Assembly (NCBI GenBank): GCA_023451375.1
Contig: JAEXZS010000079.1
Coordinates: forward strand, 1-28,065
Direction: 5' to 3'
Length of the DNA stretch: 28,065 nt
Origin: Pseudomonadota bacterium
GTDB lineage: Bacteria > Pseudomonadota > Alphaproteobacteria > Caulobacterales > Caulobacteraceae
The notes beneath the pieces were generated by a model, which was given only the letters and a program-made list of their open reading frames with translations, was not told the DNA's origin and did no database searches. Position numbers and translations under genes: made by a program. Positions 1-8,030 of this stretch are shown here, piece after piece; position 1 is the first letter of the stretch; every line of letters begins with the position of its first letter.

Positions 1-107
1 GCGTCATCGCCCTGGACGGCAAGGGTGAAACCGCCCTCGCCAAGCCGACCGCCGACGGCGTCCGCGAGCCGCTCAACCGGCGCGCCACCATCGACATCAA
101 CTTCTAA
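1..107 (+). CDS. OmpA-family outer membrane protein, C-terminal end (partial)
   Basis: Only the last 34 codons are present; the gene enters from the left edge (first full codon at base 3) and stops with TAA at 105-107. The residues read VIALDGKGETALAKPTADG, then VREPLNRRATIDINF. The run ending in NRR followed by a short beta strand is the usual end of an OmpA/MotB-type peptidoglycan-binding domain, where the Arg pair lies next to the diaminopimelate-binding site. The protein therefore probably sits in the outer membrane or periplasm and tethers the envelope to peptidoglycan. The N-terminal part (beta barrel or lipoprotein) cannot be seen, so no gene symbol is offered. A strong terminator follows at 181-214. 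Confidence 0.75.
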   Translation, partial: VIALDGKGETALAKPTADGVREPLNRRATIDINF

Positions 108-116
108 GACCGGAAA

Positions 117-164
117 GGCCGCGATCCACCAGATCGCGGCCAAACCCGTCGACGAAGCCGTCGA
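117..164 (+). other. two stacked hairpins in the 3' untranslated region of the OmpA-family gene
   Basis: The first is a perfect 10-bp inverted repeat, GGCCGCGATC (117-126) and GATCGCGGCC (132-141), with a 5-base loop. The second has arms TCGACG (149-154) and CGTCGA (159-164) with a 4-base loop. Neither has a T-run, so neither is an intrinsic terminator alone; the real one follows at 181. They could protect the mRNA 3' end or belong to a 3'UTR-derived small RNA. The pairing is visible; the function is inference. Confidence 0.5.
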
Positions 165-180
165 TGACGCCAAGCAAGGA

Positions 181-214
181 GGCCGTCGCCCGAACGGGCG
201 GCGGCCTTTTTCTT
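181..214 (+). terminator. Rho-independent terminator of the OmpA-family gene
   Basis: The arms GGCCGTCGCCCG (181-192) and CGGGCGGCGGCC (195-206) form a very GC-rich stem with one G-T pair and a tight loop, followed by TTTTTCTT (207-214). It is oriented for the plus-strand OmpA-family transcript. On the minus strand there is no T-run after the stem. Confidence 0.9.
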
Positions 215-219
215 GCGCC

Positions 220-393
220 TCATCGGCCGGCGCCGGCCCTGAGGGGGTGCGCCTTTTCCGGCGGGCCGTCCGCTCCATCCCGCAACAGAAGTTCGCCCAC
301 GCCGATGACCAGTCCGGCGCTGATGAAGGCGCAGACGACAACCACGATCGCCAGCCTCACGCCTTGGAGCCACTCCGCGTCCGACTGCTTCAC
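220..393 (-). CDS. small single-pass membrane protein, 57 aa, unknown function
   Basis: This short frame starts with GTG at 393-391 and ends with TGA at 222-220. A purine-rich ribosome-binding stretch (GGGAGAGGGGG) lies just upstream of the GTG. The product begins with a polar stretch (KQSDAEWLQGVR), then one hydrophobic segment at residues 13-35 (LAIVVVVCAFISAGLVIGVG), then a charged, Pro/Gly/Arg-rich tail. This layout suits a small inner-membrane protein. It lies downstream of the OmpA-like lipoprotein gene on the same strand, but a terminator at 462-488 separates them. I do not recognise a family; codon use and the hydrophobic segment support a real gene, but chance cannot be excluded. Confidence 0.5.
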   Translation of the reverse strand: MKQSDAEWLQGVRLAIVVVVCAFISAGLVIGVGELLLRDGADGPPEKAHPLRAGAGR

Positions 394-461
394 GCCCCCC
401 TCTCCCTTCGCCTGAACAGAACCATGTTCGCCGGTAGACGCAAGCGCGGGGCACGGACATG

Positions 462-488
462 AAAAAAGGCGGCGTCAGAGACGCCGCC
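462..488 (-). terminator. Rho-independent terminator of the OmpA-like lipoprotein gene
   Basis: Arms GGCGGCGTC (468-476) and GACGCCGCC (480-488) pair perfectly around a 3-base loop. Read on the minus strand the stem is followed by six T (462-467). It lies 24 bases past the stop codon of the minus-strand gene at 512. Confidence 0.9.
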
Positions 489-511
489 TCTTCCTTCCGG
501 ATCGGAAGCGA

Positions 512-1186
512 TCAGCCCGTGAACGGCCGGATCAGGATCTCGACCCGGCGGTTCTGGGCCTTGCCCTCCGGCGTGTCGTTCGAGGCCACCGGATTGCGCG
601 AGCTGGCGCCGGCGACGTAGATGCGCTCGGCCAGGACGCCCCGACGCACCAGTTCCCCCGCGACGCTGCTGGCCCGGCGCTCGGACAGCGGCTGATTGAT
701 CGCGTCGCCGCCCGAGGAGTCGGTGTGGCCGATAATGTCGATGGTTGAGCGATCATACTCCTGGAGCACGCGGGCGACATCGTCCAGCACCGGCATGAAG
801 CGGGCGTCGATTGACGACTGGTTGGTGGCGAAGGTGACGTCTGACGGCATGCGCAGGACCAGGTTGTCCCCCTGGCGTGCGACCCCGACCCCGCTGCCGG
901 AAAGCTCAGCCTCCAGCGCGCGTTGCTGGCGGTCCATGTACTGTCCGACCGCCGCCCCGCCCAGAGCGCCGATGCCGGCGCCGATAAACGCGTTCTTGCG
1001 GCCTTGCTCGCCGTTGGAGGTGTTGGTCAGATAGCCCAGCAGCGCGCCGCCGAGAGCGCCCGCGATCGCGCCGGTCCCGGTGTTGTTGCGCTGTGGCCCC
1101 GAACGATATGGATCGGTCGTGGTGCAGGCGGCGGCGCCCAGCAGGGCGGCGATGGAGACGCCGACGGCGAGGGTCTTGGCGCGCAT
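512..1186 (-). CDS. glycine-zipper OmpA-family lipoprotein (YiaD-like)
   Basis: The 224-residue product starts at MRAKTLAVGV. This start is preferred over an upstream in-frame start near 1279 because an AAGGA site lies 8 bases before it and a signal peptide begins there at once. The hydrophobic stretch ends in GAAAC, a slightly irregular lipobox, so the Cys is probably lipidated. A glycine-zipper region follows (TGAIAGALGGALLGYL, then GAGIGALGGAAVGQ), which may insert into membranes. The C-terminal half is an OmpA-type peptidoglycan-binding domain with the motifs IDIIGHTDSSGG, LSERRASSVA and QNRRVEI. The order lipobox, Gly zipper, OmpA domain matches the YiaD/OmpA-like lipoprotein group. It is probably an outer-membrane lipoprotein holding peptidoglycan. 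It is divergent from the oxygenase gene at 1300 and ends at a strong terminator. Confidence 0.88.
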   Translation of the reverse strand: MRAKTLAVGVSIAALLGAAACTTTDPYRSGPQRNNTGTGAIAGALGGALLGYLTNTSNGEQGRKNAFIGAGIGALGGAAVGQYMDRQQRALEAELSGSGVGVARQGDNLVLRMPSDVTFATNQSSIDARFMPVLDDVARVLQEYDRSTIDIIGHTDSSGGDAINQPLSERRASSVAGELVRRGVLAERIYVAGASSRNPVASNDTPEGKAQNRRVEILIRPFTG

Positions 1187-1299
1187 GAGGAATGTCCTTC
1201 CTGTTGTGTGGTCCGGCGCAGAAAACGCCATCTTATGGTGACGGTTCCAAGCTGTACCGTTGCTGAACGCGGCCGACACACCCCTGACAGCTCGGGGGA

Positions 1300-2313
1300 A
1301 TGGGGGTATGGACGGCGAAACTCCACCCAGCCGAGAACGACGCCGTGAGCTCGACCCTGACCGCCCAGTCCGCCGCCGCCCAAGGCGTGCCCCCCGTATC
1401 GATGTCCCTGTACGACACCGACTTCCAGGCGTTCAGCGACCGCCTGGGCGCATCCTTCACCCGCTACGGCTTCGCCGTCGTCGCCGACCACGGGCTGGAT
1501 GAAGCCCGCATCGAGGCCGCGCTGGACGACGCCAAGGCCTTTTTCGCCCTGCCTGAAGACGTGAAACGGAAGTATCACCAGCCGGGAACCGGCGGCGCGC
1601 GCGGGCTGACGCCCTTCGGCGTCGAGGCGGCCAAGGGGGCGACGACCGTCGACCTCAAGGAATTCTGGCACGTCGGGCGCGAGCTGCCGGAGGGCCATCC
1701 CTATCGCCGCTACATGCGCGACAACGTCTGGCCGGCCGAAATCCCCGGCTTCCGTGAGCACCTCTACGGCATGTACGAGGATCTGGACGCCCTGGGCGGG
1801 AAGATACTGCGGGCCATCGCGCGCTATCTGAAGCTCGACGACGCCTATTTTGAGGATAAGGTCCAGCTGGGCAACAGCGTGCTTCGCATGCTGCACTATC
1901 CGCCTGTCCCGGCGGATGCGCCCGGGGTTCGCGCCGGCGCCCACGAGGACATCAACGTCATCACCCTGCTGCTGGGGGCCGAGGAGGCCGGCCTGCAGCT
2001 GAAGGAGAAGGACGGCAGCTGGCTGGACATCGCCCCACCGCCAGGCGCGCTGGTGGTCAACATCGGCGACATGCTGCAGCGGCTGACCAACCACGTTCTA
2101 CCGTCGACGACGCACCGCGTGGTCAATCCGGCGCCGGAGCGGCGCGGCTTCGCCCGCTACTCCACGCCGTTCTTCCTGCACTTCAACCCGGACTTCCCGA
2201 TCGAGACCCTGCCCGGCGCGATCACGCCGGACAATCCCGACCGCTACGCCGGCAAGACCATCCTGGCCGAGGACTACCTGACCGAACGCCTGCGCGAGAT
2301 ACGCCTGCTCTAG
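1300..2313 (+). CDS. isopenicillin N synthase-family 2-oxoglutarate/Fe(II) oxygenase
   Basis: A double-stranded beta-helix oxygenase. The N-terminal DIOX_N-type region (residues about 31-150) includes YGFAVVADHGL and FFALPEDVK. The iron-binding facial triad is H215 and D217 (AHEDINVITLLLG) with H272 (THRVVNP). The R286-Y-S288 pair is the usual 2-oxoglutarate carboxylate clamp. Family members oxidise small molecules with O2 and 2-oxoglutarate; the substrate here cannot be told, and true isopenicillin N synthase activity is not implied. An in-frame GTG at 1345 is an alternative start that would drop 15 poorly conserved-looking residues; neither start has a convincing ribosome-binding site. Convergent with the VWA gene, with 28 bases between stops. 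Confidence 0.88.
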   Translation: MGVWTAKLHPAENDAVSSTLTAQSAAAQGVPPVSMSLYDTDFQAFSDRLGASFTRYGFAVVADHGLDEARIEAALDDAKAFFALPEDVKRKYHQPGTGGARGLTPFGVEAAKGATTVDLKEFWHVGRELPEGHPYRRYMRDNVWPAEIPGFREHLYGMYEDLDALGGKILRAIARYLKLDDAYFEDKVQLGNSVLRMLHYPPVPADAPGVRAGAHEDINVITLLLGAEEAGLQLKEKDGSWLDIAPPPGALVVNIGDMLQRLTNHVLPSTTHRVVNPAPERRGFARYSTPFFLHFNPDFPIETLPGAITPDNPDRYAGKTILAEDYLTERLREIRLL

Positions 2314-2341
2314 GGCAGGCGGAGGACTGCGCCCCTCGACC

Positions 2342-4396
2342 TTACTTAGTGATGCGCAGCTGGCTTATGCTGCGGCCAATAGCGCCGAAGGCGGTTTTCA
2401 GCGAAGCCCCGTTCTCCGGCATATAGACGTGGTCGCTGTTGGTGGCGCATTGACGCATCACCTCCCGCGCGGTGTCCACGCCTGGGCCGCCGTCGCCGCT
2501 GGCGATGTCGAAGCCGACCGTATAGACGATCACCCCTGCCGCCTTCATCTGGGTGCACGTCTCCACCGCCCGGGCGAACGGATTGGTGTACTCCCCCGCC
2601 GGTTGGCTCCTTAGCGGCGAACCAGTGTAGCGCGAGCAGCCGATGTGCTGGTTGGCGTCGCCGCTGCCGGAGGCCGCCCCCGCGACGACCCCGTTGCAAT
2701 ACGGCGTGTTAAACTCGCCGTCAGTCATGAGGATGACCACCTTCAGTCGCTTCTGCGCATCATAGCCGTCTGGCCGGCTGTCGGACGGGAAGATCGCCCC
2801 GAACATTGGAGAGATCATGTACCAGCCCCATTCCACGCCTATCTGACCGGCGGTCGAGCCGACGGCGGAATAGGCGCTGATCGCGGTCTTCAGCGCGTCC
2901 TTGTCATGGGTCAGGGGCAGAATGCGCGAGCCCAAGCAGCCGTTGTCCGACGAGGGATAAGTCAGGCCCACCGGCGCTGATCCGGGCGCAGTCTCCGAAT
3001 AGGCGGCGGGCCCAACCCGCTCACTGACGCAGGTGGAGACCTCTTGTATCCGGGTATTCCCGTAGTAGTTCCGGAACTTGTAGAACCTGCATCCGAGCTC
3101 CAGGCACTGTACATAGTCTCCGCTCGAACCCCGGTAGGTCTGACCGCTCACATCGTCGGGCATCACGCCGTTGATCACGAAGGCGTCCTCGCTCAAGCGC
3201 GTGGCAGAGCGATTGTCGCTGTTCAGCGTCGTCAGTCCCTGCACAGAAGCGATACGGATGTTCTCGCCCGTCTGCAGCCCATGCCCGACGGAGCTAGCCA
3301 CTACCTCGCATGACGCCACCACGCATTTTCTCAGCGTCCCACCGGAAGAGTAGTTGTTGTAGGCGCTGGTACTGTAGTCGCTCCACGTGTATCCGTTCCA
3401 GGATAGCAATCTTACGTTGTGGTTGTCGAGCTTGACCAGGCGGTACACGCGGTTGTTCAGACGGTTCGCCAAGCTGCTTCCGTTGCCTGAGCTGGATATC
3501 CCCGCCAGCCACACATAGTCGTCTGTATCGAAGCCGTGGCTATTGGCTTTGATCCTGGTCTGCGCCCCCTTAGTCACGCTGCTGACGGCCTTGGCGGAGC
3601 CGGTTCCCCAGTCCGCCGCGTCGATGTCGGTCTGGCCCCTGATGGCGCCGCGCGCCGCATCAGCATAATCGCCGGCGTTCACTCCCATCGAGTAGGGAAC
3701 GAGGGCCACGCGCGTGCGCGTCACCGCCTGCCGGGACGGGTCCTGCACCACGATGTCGACCAAATCGCCCGCCGCCGTCTTCAGATCACGCAGGCGCGAG
3801 CCCGACATGGAGCCGGTCACGTCCAGCACCAGCGCCACCTCCACGTCCTTGGTCGAGCGATTGACCTCGGCGCTGACCCCGACAGCCAAAGTGTCGTCGA
3901 GAATCTTGCCGTAAGGCGGCAGGAAGATATTGGCCACCAAAGTCCGCACCTCGACGTTGGCGTTTGCCACCACGACCTCACCATCCACTAGCTCGAACTG
4001 GATGGCGTCATCGTCCACCATCACGCCGGGATAGCCTCGCAGATTGGCCTTCAGCACCTCCAAGCCGACACCTTTCAGGTCTTCAGCTTCAACATAGGGC
4101 GATCGCGCCGCCGCCAGGGTCGCGGCGTCCAGCGCGTCCTGAAGATTGCTCCGCACCGTGGTGATGCGCTGGACGTCCATGCCGCCCAGCACGACCATGA
4201 CCAGCGCGGGCAGGCACAGGGCGAAGATGACGGCGACATTGCCGCGCCGGTCGCGGCCCAGGCGGGCGGTCGCGGCGGTCAGGCGGGCAAGGCCCCTCGA
4301 TATGGTGCTCAGAACCGTCAAGGCGATGATCCCCGGCGGGCGCAATCCGCTCCGCATGGCGCCAGTCTGACGCCACGCGGTTAAGGGAAGCTCCAT
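2342..4396 (-). CDS. TadG-like protein with von Willebrand factor A domain and an inserted FCCH-like segment
   Basis: The N-terminal region has the TadE/TadG signature: RRGNVAVIFALCLPALVMVV (51-70), one membrane segment, then a pseudopilin-like helix. The protein is probably anchored in the inner membrane with the bulk in the periplasm. A VWA domain starts near residue 185 with the metal-site motif DVTGSMSGS (D192, S196, S198) and resumes at LKVVILMTDGEFNT (551-564). Between these lie about 330 residues, including two segments that resemble the FCCH-like domains of phage tail proteins: about 276-357, with NSHGFDTDDYVWLAGI, and about 364-431, with GHGLQTGENIRIASVQGLTT. The insert has several Cys pairs and lower GC (100 of 180 bases at 3301-3480). 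The N-terminal start is uncertain; M14 (4357) is an alternative. The role is probably in Tad pilus or surface assembly, but no tad genes adjoin. Confidence 0.8.
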   Translation of the reverse strand: MELPLTAWRQTGAMRSGLRPPGIIALTVLSTISRGLARLTAATARLGRDRRGNVAVIFALCLPALVMVVLGGMDVQRITTVRSNLQDALDAATLAAARSPYVEAEDLKGVGLEVLKANLRGYPGVMVDDDAIQFELVDGEVVVANANVEVRTLVANIFLPPYGKILDDTLAVGVSAEVNRSTKDVEVALVLDVTGSMSGSRLRDLKTAAGDLVDIVVQDPSRQAVTRTRVALVPYSMGVNAGDYADAARGAIRGQTDIDAADWGTGSAKAVSSVTKGAQTRIKANSHGFDTDDYVWLAGISSSGNGSSLANRLNNRVYRLVKLDNHNVRLLSWNGYTWSDYSTSAYNNYSSGGTLRKCVVASCEVVASSVGHGLQTGENIRIASVQGLTTLNSDNRSATRLSEDAFVINGVMPDDVSGQTYRGSSGDYVQCLELGCRFYKFRNYYGNTRIQEVSTCVSERVGPAAYSETAPGSAPVGLTYPSSDNGCLGSRILPLTHDKDALKTAISAYSAVGSTAGQIGVEWGWYMISPMFGAIFPSDSRPDGYDAQKRLKVVILMTDGEFNTPYCNGVVAGAASGSGDANQHIGCSRYTGSPLRSQPAGEYTNPFARAVETCTQMKAAGVIVYTVGFDIASGDGGPGVDTAREVMRQCATNSDHVYMPENGASLKTAFGAIGRSISQLRITK

Positions 4397-4415
4397 CCGT
4401 GACGGTTAATCGGCG

Positions 4416-6299
4416 TTAGGCTTCCGACCAGCCGCACTGGCGACCGCGGTTCTGTTCGGTCAGCCAGGCGTTCAGCGGCGCGAAATAGTCGGCCACCGCC
4501 GAGGCGTCGTTGGCGGTCTCGCCGGTGAAGGCCTGCATCGCCTCGGGCCACGGTCGCGACTGGCCCATCTCCATCATGGCGTTGAAGCGCCGCCCGACCT
4601 CCTCGTTGCCGTAGATCGAGCATCGGTGCAACGGCCCGGTCCAGCCGGCCTGCTTGCAGGCCGCGCGGTGGAACTGGAACTGATAGATGTGGGCCAGGAA
4701 GTAGCGGGTGTAGGGCGTGTTGCCCGGCACATGGTACTTCGCCCCCGGATCGAAGGCGTTGGCCGGGCGCGGCCCCGGCGGAACCAGACCCTGGTACTTC
4801 AGCATGTCGGCGGTCCAGGCCGTGTTGTAGGCCTCGGGCGGCGTCGCGCCCGAGAAGACGTCCCAACGCCAGCGGTCGACCATCAGGCCGAAGGGCAGGA
4901 AGGCGATCTTGTCCAGCGCCATCTTGAGCAGGAAGGGAATGTCCTCCTCCGCGCCCGGCGTCGTTTCCAGCAGGCCGATCTGGTTCAGATAGGTCGGCGT
5001 CAGAGCCGACAGGCCGACGAAGTCGCCGATCGCCTCGTGGAAGCCGTCGTTGGCGCCGTTGCGGAAAAGCATCGGCTGCTGGTTGTAGGCCCGCTGGTAG
5101 TAGTTATGCCCCAGCTCGTGGTGCACCGTGTAGAAGTCGTCGCCGTTGACGTTGGTGCACATCTTGATGCGGAGGTCGTCGACGTTGTCCAGGTTCCAGG
5201 CCGAGGCGTGGCAGACCACCTCGCGGTCCTGGGGCCGGGTGATCATCGACCGTTCCCAGAAGGTCTGTGGCAGGGCTTCAAGGCCCAGGGAGGTGTAGAA
5301 ACCCTCGCCCGTCCTGACCATCTTCAGCGGATCGTAGTCGGCGGCCTTCAGCAGTTCGGTCAGGTCGTAGCTGGACTCGCCGCCGCTCGTCGGCGCGACG
5401 ACGTCATAGACGTTGCCCCACTGCTGGGACCACATGTTGCCCAGCAGGTCGGCGCGGATGGGGCCGCTGTCCGGCTGGACCGCGTCGCCGTATCTGGCGT
5501 TCAGCCGCCCGCGCACATAGCAGTGCAGGTTCTCGTAGAAGGGCTTCACCTGGGCCCACAGCCGGTCGGTCTCGGCGGCGAAGGCGTCGGCGGGCATGTC
5601 GTAGCCCGAACGCCACAGGGCGCCGGTGTCAGCGAAGCCCAGCTCGCGCGCGCCCTCGTTGGCGATGGCGACCATGCGGGCATAGTCGTCCCTCATCACC
5701 GGCGAAACGGTGCGCCAGCCTTCATAGAGCGCCTTGGTCTCGGCCGGATCGCGACTGTCCGCCAGGATCAGCGACGCCTCGTCCAGGGTGATCTGGCGGC
5801 CTTTGAAGTCGAACTTGCCGGTTGAATAGGTCGAATCCAGCCGGGTGGTGATCTGGGCCAGCTCGTCCGCCGCCCCCGGTCGGTTCGGGGCCGGCAAGAC
5901 GATGCCGAGGCGCAGCAGGTCCAGCTTGCGCCGCACCACCGGGTCGACCTGGACGTCGTTGAACGCCGCCGCCTGGTTGGCGAACTGGACCTGCAGCTCG
6001 GTCACCTCGGCGTTGACTTTGGATTCCAGCCACATGGTGTCGAAGGTGATGTTGGTCGCCCGGGTCCATTGGACGCGCGCGGCGTATTCGCTGATCTCGG
6101 CGTATTTGGCCTCGGCGTCAGCGATGAAGCGGGTCGCCCCTTCGGCCGAGACCGGATAGTCCGGCATGCCGGACGGCGGCGCGGCGGCGGTTTCGACGGG
6201 CGCCTGGGCATCGGCCTGGCCATCGGTCTGAGTGGTCGCGCACCCGGCGCCGAAGGCGAGTGCGCAGACCGCGGCGGCGGCCATCAACTGACGCTTCAT
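4416..6299 (-). CDS. M2-family peptidyl-dipeptidase (ACE-like zinc lipoprotein)
   Basis: The product is 627 residues. The N-terminus is a lipoprotein signal peptide ending GAGC, with Cys20 as the lipidated residue. The zinc site is H394-E395-L-G-H398 followed by E422 in HEAIGD, the gluzincin arrangement of angiotensin-converting enzyme; the length fits a single ACE domain. The enzyme should remove dipeptides from the C-terminus of peptides in the periplasm or at the outer membrane, serving nutrition or envelope peptide turnover. The start is supported by a perfect AGGAGG site (6305-6310) before the ATG. Its stop lies only 19 bases before the annotated start of the VWA gene, so the two may be cotranscribed. 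Bacterial M2 peptidases are well known; the physiological substrate is not. Confidence 0.93.
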   Translation of the reverse strand: MKRQLMAAAAVCALAFGAGCATTQTDGQADAQAPVETAAAPPSGMPDYPVSAEGATRFIADAEAKYAEISEYAARVQWTRATNITFDTMWLESKVNAEVTELQVQFANQAAAFNDVQVDPVVRRKLDLLRLGIVLPAPNRPGAADELAQITTRLDSTYSTGKFDFKGRQITLDEASLILADSRDPAETKALYEGWRTVSPVMRDDYARMVAIANEGARELGFADTGALWRSGYDMPADAFAAETDRLWAQVKPFYENLHCYVRGRLNARYGDAVQPDSGPIRADLLGNMWSQQWGNVYDVVAPTSGGESSYDLTELLKAADYDPLKMVRTGEGFYTSLGLEALPQTFWERSMITRPQDREVVCHASAWNLDNVDDLRIKMCTNVNGDDFYTVHHELGHNYYQRAYNQQPMLFRNGANDGFHEAIGDFVGLSALTPTYLNQIGLLETTPGAEEDIPFLLKMALDKIAFLPFGLMVDRWRWDVFSGATPPEAYNTAWTADMLKYQGLVPPGPRPANAFDPGAKYHVPGNTPYTRYFLAHIYQFQFHRAACKQAGWTGPLHRCSIYGNEEVGRRFNAMMEMGQSRPWPEAMQAFTGETANDASAVADYFAPLNAWLTEQNRGRQCGWSEA

Positions 6300-6373
6300 G
6301 GGATCCTCCTGAACAGCGGGCGCAGGAGAAGCGAGCCGCGCGGCTCCGTCAAGCTCGGCGGTTCAGGCTTGAA

Positions 6374-7063
6374 TCAGCCCAGCACGCAGGCGTTCAGGCC
6401 GTCGTCGCGCACCGTGCCCATGGCCGCCTGAATGCGTCCGGCGCGACGACGGACATAGGGGCCTGGGTTGGCGGCCTTGTAGCGGCGGGGCGACGGCAGG
6501 ATGGCGGCCAGGCGCGCCGCCTCGCGCGCGGTCAGCTCGTCCGCGTCCTTGCCGAACCAGCGGCGCGACGCCGCCTGGGCGCCGTAGACGCCCGGCGCCC
6601 ATTCCACCACGTTCAGATAGACCTCCATGATCCGCCGCTTGGACCAGACGGTCTCGATCATGACCGTGTAGCCCGCCTCCAGCCCCTTGCGGATCCAGTC
6701 GCGCGACGGCCACAGGAAGACGTTCTTGGCGGTCTGCTGGCTGATGGTGGATCCGCCCCGAATGCGGCCGCCCTCGGCGTTATGATCCAGCGCCTTCTCG
6801 ATCGCCTCCATGTCGAAGCCGTGGTGGCTGCAGAAACGCGCGTCCTCGGCGGCAATGGCGGCGTTGACCAGATGGGGCGAGATATCGTTCAGCCCGCGCC
6901 AGCGATAGTCCAGCCCCTGCCCCTTCGCCGCCTGCTGCAGCATCAGGATGGTCGGAGTCGGCGGGACGACGGCGAACAGCAGCACGCCGACCACCGGCAC
7001 GGCGATCAGGACAAGCAGGATCAGGCCCAGCAACCGACCGAGGCGAGACCGCTTTCGCGCCAT
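6374..7063 (-). CDS. mtgA: monofunctional biosynthetic peptidoglycan transglycosylase
   Basis: The 229-residue product has a basic start, one membrane anchor at about 10-33, and a single GT51 domain with no transpeptidase part. The catalytic Glu73 lies in AAIAAEDARF, and GGSTISQQTAKN (103-114) is the second hallmark motif; RRIMEVYLNVVEWAPGVYG (143-161) is the third. The enzyme polymerises lipid II into glycan strands on the periplasmic face of the inner membrane. Its ATG begins one base before the stop codon of the WD40-type gene, so translation is probably coupled. The 73-base gap to the M2 peptidase gene downstream holds a GAGCCG/CGGCTC palindrome (6333-6346) but no T-run. Confidence 0.95.
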   Translation of the reverse strand: MARKRSRLGRLLGLILLVLIAVPVVGVLLFAVVPPTPTILMLQQAAKGQGLDYRWRGLNDISPHLVNAAIAAEDARFCSHHGFDMEAIEKALDHNAEGGRIRGGSTISQQTAKNVFLWPSRDWIRKGLEAGYTVMIETVWSKRRIMEVYLNVVEWAPGVYGAQAASRRWFGKDADELTAREAARLAAILPSPRRYKAANPGPYVRRRAGRIQAAMGTVRDDGLNACVLG

Positions 7064-7064
7064 G

Positions 7065-8030
7065 TCAGAGGATCGCCACGCCGGCCCGGCCGTCCTCGTC
7101 GGCCCAGGCGACCTTGTCCGCCTCGGGGCTCAGTGACAGGGCGACGATGCCGGCACCCTTCTCGGCCTTGATGAAGTTCAGCCCCTGCGCCGCCGGATGG
7201 GCCACCCAGACCCGGCCGTCGTTCAGGCCGGCGGCGACCAGGCCGTGCGCCGTGCGCGCCGAGACCAGGTTGACCAGGCTGGATTCGTCATAGCCGATCT
7301 CGGTCGCCTCGCGCCCCATCGGCCCGTTCGAGCCGATGAAGGGCCACAGCACCACGCCCTGCGCGCCCGAGGTCGCCAGCAGCTGGCCGCCGGCCAGGAA
7401 GGCGGCCGAGCGGACCTTGCCCGGAAAGCCGCCCATCCGCATGTTCTTGGCGTCCTTCAGCCGCCAGCCGTGCAACTGGTTGTCCTGCATCATGGTGACG
7501 ACGAAGGCGCCGTCGGGCGAGATCGTCACCCCAGTGTGCGACCCGGCCCATTTCAGCAGCACCGGCTGCTGCTTCTCGATCCGGGCGTACCACAGGGCCG
7601 CGCCGCCGTAGGTCGAGGCCGCGATGCGCCGGCCCTTGGGCTCGAAAGCGACGCCGGAGACGGTGCGCTCATGCTGGAAATCGCGGCGGAAGGCGGTGTC
7701 GTTCGGGTCAATCACCGACACGGTGCGGCCGAAGGAGAAGGCGACCAGGCCCGAGGCCGAAGAGGCGTCGATGGCGTCGATCCACTGGTTCTTCGCCGTC
7801 GCCAGCACCACCGGCGCGTCGCCACGCCGGCTCCACACCACCCGGCCGTCGTCGCCGCCGGTGACCACGCCGTCGCCGGACGGATGCACGGCGGCGCACA
7901 GCACGGCCCCGTCGTGCGCCTCGGTCCGGGCGCGATCATCGAAGCGGATCGAGCCGTCGCCGAGGGCGAAGACCGCGCCGGCGCTGTCGAACAGGGCGGC
8001 GGTGACCTGGGCGTCGAAGTCGAAGTTCAT
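7065..8030 (-). CDS. WD40-type beta-propeller protein
   Basis: The 321-residue product has no signal peptide. It is made of repeated four-strand blades, visible as recurring stretches such as AALFDSAGAVFALGDGSIRF, GAVLCAAVHPSGDGVVTGGD, GVTISPDGAFVVTMMQDN and GIVALSLSPEADKVAWADED. These have the aliphatic-S-P-x-G core and the G-D ends of WD40 blades, though the WD dipeptides themselves are mostly lost. It probably forms a cytoplasmic seven-bladed scaffold for protein binding; a partner cannot be named. The ATG at 8030 (MNFDFDAQVTAALF) is preferred to an upstream TTG at 8066 because the propeller starts at once after it. It overlaps nothing but abuts mtgA by one base. Confidence 0.85.
   Translation of the reverse strand: MNFDFDAQVTAALFDSAGAVFALGDGSIRFDDRARTEAHDGAVLCAAVHPSGDGVVTGGDDGRVVWSRRGDAPVVLATAKNQWIDAIDASSASGLVAFSFGRTVSVIDPNDTAFRRDFQHERTVSGVAFEPKGRRIAASTYGGAALWYARIEKQQPVLLKWAGSHTGVTISPDGAFVVTMMQDNQLHGWRLKDAKNMRMGGFPGKVRSAAFLAGGQLLATSGAQGVVLWPFIGSNGPMGREATEIGYDESSLVNLVSARTAHGLVAAGLNDGRVWVAHPAAQGLNFIKAEKGAGIVALSLSPEADKVAWADEDGRAGVAIL

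Noticed and set aside
4376..4412. CtrA-type TTAA-N7-TTAA site between the M2 peptidase and VWA genes
   Set aside because: TTAA occurs twice (near 4380 and 4406) but the spacing is far from 7, and the second possible half is TTAG at a spacing of 6.
4626..5825. A 399-codon open frame on the plus strand opposite the M2 peptidase gene
   Set aside because: It is the antisense shadow of a clear gene in high-GC DNA; its product is an Arg/Gly/His/Val-rich string with no domain. The same holds for long frames at 9579-10808, 12054-13730 and 13664-15148 (minus) and 25167-26705 (plus).
6333..6346. Palindrome GAGCCGCGCGGCTC between mtgA and the M2 peptidase gene as a terminator
   Set aside because: There is no loop of normal size and no T-run on either strand; it may be chance in GC-rich DNA or a weak operator.
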